Below are positions 58,790 to 64,000 of a stretch of DNA of 64,000 bases, piece by piece. The notes beneath the pieces were generated by a model. It made no database searches and was not told where the DNA came from. It worked only from the letters and a program-made list of their open reading frames with translations. Source of the DNA: Chelydra serpentina (taxonomy: Eukaryota > Chordata > Testudines > Chelydridae). Within the stretch, counting starts at the first letter, position 1. Every line of letters begins with the position of its first letter. The stretch covers positions 12,090,001-12,154,000 of the forward strand of contig JBAIAC010000018.1 in the NCBI GenBank assembly GCA_037349315.1, written 5' to 3'. The position numbers and the translations under genes are program-made.

Positions 58790-59095
58790 CAAACCAGGGG
58801 GCTGGTGGGGAGCTGCCGGTGGGTGCTCGTGCCCTCGGCCCCGCCTCCTCCCCCGGCCCCGGGCGCGCTGCTTCCCCGGGCGGCTTGCAAGCGGGGGCGG
58901 GAGGGGGAGAGCAGCAGAGCGCCCACTGGGCCATGCAGCTCCCCGCCCCCGCACCCGGCTGCTCACCTCCTCCTGGGCTTGCTTCCCCAGGCAGGCGCCC
59001 CGGCAGAGGCTTTTGCGCAACTCATGCAGGCTCCTCCCTCCGGCTCCGGCGGCACGCGGTGGGTGGGGGAAAGCGCAGGAGCACAGAGAAGTTTA
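58790..59095. repeat. isolated GC-rich block, partly like the 37901 family
   Basis: A sharp GC/CpG-rich island in AT-rich DNA. Its left part (ggggagctgccggtgggtgct) is the reverse complement of a stretch inside 37901-38210, so a decayed, inverted member of that family is likely. Terminal repeats and duplications were not found. The frames at 58499-59020 minus and 58706-59104 plus run through it and are not supported as genes. A small CpG-island promoter is an alternative. Confidence 0.45.
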
Positions 59096-61589
59096 GACCT
59101 TTAAATACCAACATTTTTAGAAATACTAACCGAAATCAAGTAATATTTTATGCATGATTTAAAATGAGATGCAGTGGAATTTTTTAAAATGTTGTTACTA
59201 TGTATTTTATCTGTGCTATGTGAAAATGTTTTCAGATCATTTTACGATATTTGTAACAGGATATTTATGTCAGTCTATTATTTATTTATTGTTCCTATGT
59301 ATGTATTTATCATAGATATTTGTTACTTAACGATAAATAATTATTTTATATAAAATGGCAACCTATAGTAGTAATGATTTGAAGTAAATACCTATCGAAC
59401 CATAAAGAAAAAGGAGAATAAAAAAAGCACTGTAATTGTTCAGCCTTAAAACCCCAATTCCAGAGAGTACTTATGCACATGACTAACTTAAAGTATGTGA
59501 GCCATCCCACTGCTGTTAGTGCTCCAATTAGGAACATGCTTAAATACATTGATAAATCAGTGTCCCAGTTCACAGTAATTCCATATTAAAAATAATAGTT
59601 ACTGAATGATAATTAGCCTTTCCATTCAAACAGACCACACACAATGCCTGAACTCTGCCACCTTTTCCCATTCTACTTTTTACCAGGTTACTTTCCCTCC
59701 AAAAAACTTGTCAATTTGGATGTTTGGTGCAGTAGACGGTTGTGTTGGAAGAGGCTAGATTGGTGCCCTTTCCCCCCACTAAGCAAGATTGCATGCACCC
59801 CTTATTATACACCAATTGTTAGTCTGTAATTAGCCTGTCCATACCCCATCAATCAGGTTTATGTGCATTCGCATACCCTCTCCCCCACCAAAATCAAATC
59901 ACGATTGTATGTATCTAGCACCTACCCACAATACATTTACTAACACTTCTCCCAATATTAAGTCTGTGCTCACATGCACTCTTATTGGGTTTGTGGCCCC
60001 ACCGCCTGTTCCCATTACCTCTGTGCGGGCCCAGGCTAAATTCATTTTTGGGTGCACACCGCAAACAAAATTACATGTGAATAATAAGAGCAGGAATAGA
60101 CCATTTTGTATTAGGATTATCAAAGTTTCTCTTTGTCACCTCTAAAATGCAGCTCCCCATTTGGTGGAATATGTCAGTCAGTTACTACACATGAAAAATA
60201 TGGAATTCTTCTGAAAAAGTCTAACAACCCCAAACCTATTCAGCTCTGGGTGAAAACTATTCCCCTTTATTCCATCACACCTTTAATAAAAAAAGCCATG
60301 CCGAACAGAGTGTTCAGTTGAGCTCTTTGACAATATCACCCATATCTTAAGGAGCAGCCATGCCTGTGGGGAATCCCAGCTCACATTTCTTAAAAGAGAG
60401 GAAACATTTGTGAAATCTCCCTCTGAGATTCTCCCACATCCTTCCACTCATGGGCAGGAGGAAAGAGGGGCGGGTTCATCTGTCTACTTCCTCATGGAAG
60501 TGGCTGTCGTTCCATCTCCAGAGTCAGCAGATTCTATGGTTTCTGCACTGATCAAAAAGGTCTCTCCGGACACAGAGATCAGCAGCATCTGTCTCAGCTC
60601 TCATCCCATTAGATTCTCTGCCCCTGTCCTTCCAGTGCCAAGTAGTATTTTAAGAACGACTATCCACCTACACAAAACTTGGTAGAGAGGTAGATCCTGA
60701 CTAGATCTGATGCCACCAGCAGGTTTATTACTATAATTTTAAATGTTGGATTTAGGTAATTTTTAGGCATTGTTCATGTTAATTCTGAAAGTTTAATACA
60801 TTCTGTACACCAAACTGGTTGTTGGTGGCAAGGAGCACACAAGCCTGATTTGGAGGGTATGGAGGGGTGGCACCAGTTGGTCAGAAAACTGAGGGATAGA
60901 ATTGCAGACTTGAGTGTGCACAAACCTGATTCATATGGCTTGATTTGTTTATGTGCATGTTGGGCGGGGAAGGCGGGGGTCTGTCTGTAAGACTTGTGAA
61001 TTCTAGTTGATATTATGAAGTTGTTGTCATGAAATTTCCTAATCATAGGAAACCTCTTTCTATGTGTACCCATCCTGTTGAACAGGACCTACAGCAGGTA
61101 CTCACTAGGCTGAGGACAATGGGAAACACTTAACTTTAAAACTATGTTCTAATGACAACATATTTATGCTAAGTAGGGGAAGCAGTTTGGCCAAGTTGGT
61201 GTTAAGGAGAACGGGGTTAGGAGTGGAAAGTTACTGAAGGTCGACAAAGACACCAGATGACAAAAACAAAAGGTTCTAAAAGAAATCACTGGGGGAAGAC
61301 CCACAGGACATTTGGGGAAGAGGAAGGAAGGGGTAAACTGGCCAAGGTCAGGTTATCTGAGCTGGGGGAGAAGACTCTGTTTTTGTGCATATAAGTGATG
61401 CATTGCAACAGAAAGATGTTGGATGACCCCAAGTGACCCTGATCCAGGCCCAGAGAATGGCTTGGTGTGTTGAGGAAACTGAGACAGGGAATTGCATATA
61501 GGGTTTACAATTTTTGTTCCAATCTGTGTATTTTCTGTGTGATTAAGTAAATAGCACTAATGTGTTAGAATCCTGTGCAGAGTGTCAGA
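59096..61589. other. no gene seen
   Basis: AT-rich DNA without exon-like frames or recognised repeats. Short frames at 59861-60145 plus and 60774-61073 minus show no domain. Confidence 0.55.
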
Positions 61590-61597
61590 ATCTACAC

Positions 61598-62004
61598 CAG
61601 GGGTGGACAGCCTGAGCCTGAGAAGGAGCCAGAACTTACCAATGTACATTGCCAAAGAGCCACAGTAATACTCAGCAGCCACCCCATCAGCTCCCCCGCC
61701 CTGCTCCCAGTGTCTCCCACCCACCGGCAGCCCCACCGATCAGCGCCTCCCCCTCCCTCCCCGCATCTCCCGAGCAGCTGTTTCGTGGCATGCAGGAGGC
61801 TCTGTGTGGGAGGAGTGAGGTCATGGCAGGCTCAGGGAATGGGGCAGGAAGGGGTGGAGTGGGAGCAGAGCCAGGGGTTGAGCAGTGAGCACCCCCCCCC
61901 CCGGCACATTGGAAAGTTGGCGCCTGTAGCTCCAGCCCCAGAGTCGGTGCCTATACAAGGAGCTGCATATTAACTTCTGAAGAGCCACAGGTTGCCCACT
62001 CCTG
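61598..62004. mobile_element. hAT element (407 bp) with perfect duplication
   Basis: ATCTACAC flanks exactly at 61590-61597 and 62005-62012. Left end caggggtggacagcctg and inverted right end caggagtgggcaacctg agree at 14 of 17. Inside, 61880-61962 (gttggcgcctgtag, then 'cagagtcggtgcctata') resembles both ends of the GC-rich family at 37901 and 51831, so a degraded nested copy may be present. Confidence 0.88.
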
Positions 62005-62012
62005 ATCTACAC

Positions 62013-62599
62013 TTACTACATGGCCCTGGAAGAGGTAAACACCTATGGGTGTACTTCTGGGAGAGGACATCTTGAAGCACATTCTGAGCTTCCCAGACTT
62101 CCCAGCTGACATCTCGGACGAGCCCCCACTTGTAATGCCAACAGTCCCTAGTTGTCAGCAGGCAGGATTGAACCTTGGACATTTGAATCTTAGTGTAAGA
62201 GTGCATGTGAGACTGTCTCACAGACCTCCCTACCGGAAAAGCTTTCCTTCCTACTGAGCTTCCTACCTAGTGCTCATACCAGCTGTGATTTATCACCACT
62301 TATGCCTGGTTTCCCTTTCTTTACTAGAACCATCTTCTGCTTTTTATGGGGAAGTGCCTGATTCCCCTCAGGTGGGGCTCATGCTGTAAGCAGGTGGGTT
62401 TAGCCCCTGGCTCTCCAGCCCAGGGAAGGCAAGCCATCCTGTTACTATCTCCCTTTGCTAGCAGATGCTGACATTATTGCTCTTTGGTTTGATACCTAAG
62501 TGTTGTTTACTCTCTGATTATGGGAGTAGGAGTGGAAAGGAAATGGTTGTTACTGGGTGTCTCTTGAATGTTCCCAGACAGTTGTTTTGGACAATTGCT
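62013..62599. other. no clear gene; possible old tRNA-like SINE
   Basis: A segment at about 62160-62230 (ggattgaaccttgg near its start) faintly resembles the tRNA-like block at 42450-42514 in the same orientation. Too weak for a separate call. Confidence 0.3.
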
Positions 62600-63100
62600 T
62601 CTAGTCCCTACTAGTGCTGTTGTGGAGTCCCACCGGGTTGCATTTTGTCACCTCTCCTGTTCAGTGTGTACACTGTGTTCTTGGGAGGGCTAGACAGCGG
62701 ACATAGGCTGCCTTGCTTTCACTAGGCTAATGACACCCAGCTCTGTATTTCTGTCTCATCCAATCCAGCCAGGACATAGGTGTTGTATCAGTCAAGCAAC
62801 ATCTAAACACCACAGTAGGGTGGGATGAGAGCAAGCTGGTCGAAGCTCAATCTGGATAAAATTGAGGTGTTGTTGGTAGACTGGAGAATAGTGTGGGGAT
62901 GACATTTACTCCTCTCCCTGAGGGTGTGTACCTGACATTTATCACCAGATAGCTCAGTGTGAAAGTACTGTTGGGTTCACAGCTGTTGTTGGAAGATCAC
63001 AACCCACAGTGGCCAAAACAAACCTTTTTTTGTCTCTGTCTGGTCTGAAGAGTGCAACTGTTCCCTTTAAATGTGGCTCTTCATCCAGGGCTTTGTAACT
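62600..63100 (+). pseudogene. L2-like LINE reverse transcriptase remnant
   Basis: With frame changes, the plus strand reads GVPPGCILSPLLFSVYT near 62624, an ANDTQLCIS segment (the YADDTQLYLS block, decayed) near 62728 and KLNLDKIEVLLVD near 62848. This order and wording are those of L2-type LINEs. Several stops show it is ancient and inactive. Confidence 0.6.
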
Positions 63101-63110
63101 GCCAGACTCG

Positions 63111-63165
63111 ATCATAGAATCATAGAATCTCATAGAATCATAGAATCAGTGATCTCATAGATCAC
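63111..63165 (+). repeat. CR1 3' tail (atcatagaatc)n remnant
   Basis: Repeated ATCATAGAATC units are the signature of a CR1 tail; almost no CR1 body is attached. Confidence 0.6.
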
Positions 63166-63379
63166 TGTACTGTGTTCTGCCTAGGGCTGCACCTTAAATC
63201 CAGCTGGAAGCTGAACTTTGTGCAGGATCTTAAAAGTTGCATATCCTAGGGGGAACTCATGGCACTGCTCTGCCAGGATCTGCAGTGCCTTTGGGTCTCT
63301 GGATAGACTTTAAGGAGCTGATCTTGCCTCTCTCTCTCTCCTGAGAAACCAGATCCCTCCCAAAACGTTGCTGTTAGAA

Positions 63380-63945
63380 CTATAATCAGCAGGAACATTC
63401 CAGCTGGAGATGGGACCGACAGCAAAGGGGCCCTGGCTGAAGGACTCGAGACCCCTGATCAAAAATGGCTCAAATCTAAGGGGGAGGGGAGGAGAGAAAA
63501 AGGGAAGGGTCCATAGGGCACATGCAATAGCAAGAGCTGCAGTAGGGTCTGGAAAGGCTGGGGCAGAAGTTGGGACTTGCATATCTATATGGGGGCTATG
63601 GTTGGGAAGTACAGGAGGAGTCAGCGGGGGTGGCACTTTGGAGGGGGAACTAGGGGGCGCTGTGGGTTGGAATTCCATGCGGGACTGGGAGGCGGCGCTA
63701 GGGGGCGCTGTGGGCTGTGGAGGTGGAACTGGGGGGGCACCGCAAGGTTGTGGCAGTGGCGCAGGGCTGGGAGGCGGCCCTAGGGGGCGCTGTGGGCTGT
63801 GGCGGTGGCTCCGGGCCCTGATGGGCTGCTCTCGCTCCTTCACGCGCCAGTTCCAGGGTGGAAGGCTGCGGCTGCGCGCGTTCCAGGGTCGTTTCCGTTG
63901 GTGACGTCCGGCGCGTCCGCCGAGGCAGAGGCGCAGCGAGGAGCT
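63380..63945 (+). promoter_or_regulatory. CpG-rich promoter-like segment with tandem CTAGGGGGCGCT motifs
   Basis: GC and CpG rise steeply towards the window end. The identical 12-mer CTAGGGGGCGCT occurs at 63650, 63698 and 63780; it resembles the AGGGGGCGC core of the CTCF site, though the upstream CCAC part is poorly matched. The last two lie in an approximate 82-bp tandem duplication (ctgggaggcggc, then 'gctgtgggctgtgg'). A CRE-like TGACGTC lies at 63902-63908. Together this suggests a TATA-less promoter for the gene starting near 63946. Confidence 0.5.
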
Positions 63946-64000
63946 ATGTCGGCGCCAGCCGGGATCCCCCCGCGCCCTGCCGCAGCCCCGGGAGGGGCCA
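63946..64000 (+). CDS. possible first coding exon, truncated by window end
   Basis: ATG at 63946-63948, with G at -3, opens a frame reading MSAPAGIPPRPAAAPGGA up to the edge. Its position at the end of a CpG-rich promoter-like segment makes it a plausible start of a host gene. Only 18 residues are visible, low-complexity in A, P and G, so I do not recognise the protein and it could be chance. Confidence 0.35.
   Translation, partial: MSAPAGIPPRPAAAPGGA

Noticed and set aside
58499..59104. Frames of 107-173 residues through the GC-rich block
   Set aside because: Composition artefacts in a repeat-like GC-rich block.
63310..63904. 177-residue minus and 164-residue plus frames near the right edge
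   Set aside because: Proline/glycine-rich translations of a tandemly duplicated CpG-rich promoter-like segment.
1..64000. CRISPR array, bacterial operons, rRNA
   Set aside because: The sequence is vertebrate in character. No regularly spaced direct repeats, operon-like gene packing or rRNA signature was seen.

Overview
The window looks like intergenic or intronic DNA from a sauropsid vertebrate, most likely a turtle. The reasons are many CR1-type LINEs with the (ATTCTATG)-like 3' tail, hAT and Harbinger families, and foldback and LTR repeat families that I recognise as typical of turtle genomes. The species call is an inference from repeats. No complete host protein-coding gene is visible. 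Host signals lie only at the edges: a GC/CpG-rich segment with a consensus splice donor at 1-930, and a CpG-rich promoter-like segment at about 63380-64000 with a possible coding start at 63946 that runs off the window.

The best-preserved element is a 5.4 kb Ty3/gypsy LTR retrotransposon at 12005-17435. It has 4-bp target duplications, LTRs differing at 4 positions plus one 6-bp indel, a primer-binding site matching tRNA-Leu(CAG), and a polypurine tract. Its domains run Gag, protease, INTEGRASE, reverse transcriptase, RNase H. Integrase therefore precedes RT, which is the order of the Gmr1-like group and not of ordinary Ty3/gypsy elements. The Gag capsid region resembles the SCAN domain of vertebrate zinc-finger proteins. 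One in-frame TAA separates integrase from RT; I see no other break.

Layout: 1-6600 is the edge CpG region, old MIR-like SINEs and a MITE. 6610-7935 is a decayed minus-strand CR1. 10801-10919 is a palindromic MITE and 11287-11702 a long foldback element. 12005-17435 is the gypsy element. 17993-19603 is a minus-strand CR1 with a nearly open RT. 23254-24063 is a solo LTR and 24121-24345 a MITE. 29657-34073 is a decayed 4.4 kb PIF/Harbinger transposon with convergent transposase and Myb/SANT-like genes and a hAT inserted in it. 37200-40043 is a plus-strand CR1 carrying three later insertions. 43265-43672 is a hAT-type element with an internal GC-rich minisatellite. 46393-46561 is a second foldback element. 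49250-50090 is a non-CR1 LINE RT fragment split by a hAT MITE. 50880-53122 is another CR1 with a GC-rich hAT inside. 55189-56353 is a hAT element containing a solo LTR. 56935-57287 and 61598-62004 are hAT elements. 57340-58230 is an inverted repeat. 62600-63100 is an L2-like LINE remnant.

The nesting gives a relative history: LINE and CR1 copies and the Harbinger element are older, hAT MITEs landed in several of them, one solo LTR landed in a hAT, and the gypsy element is probably among the youngest insertions.
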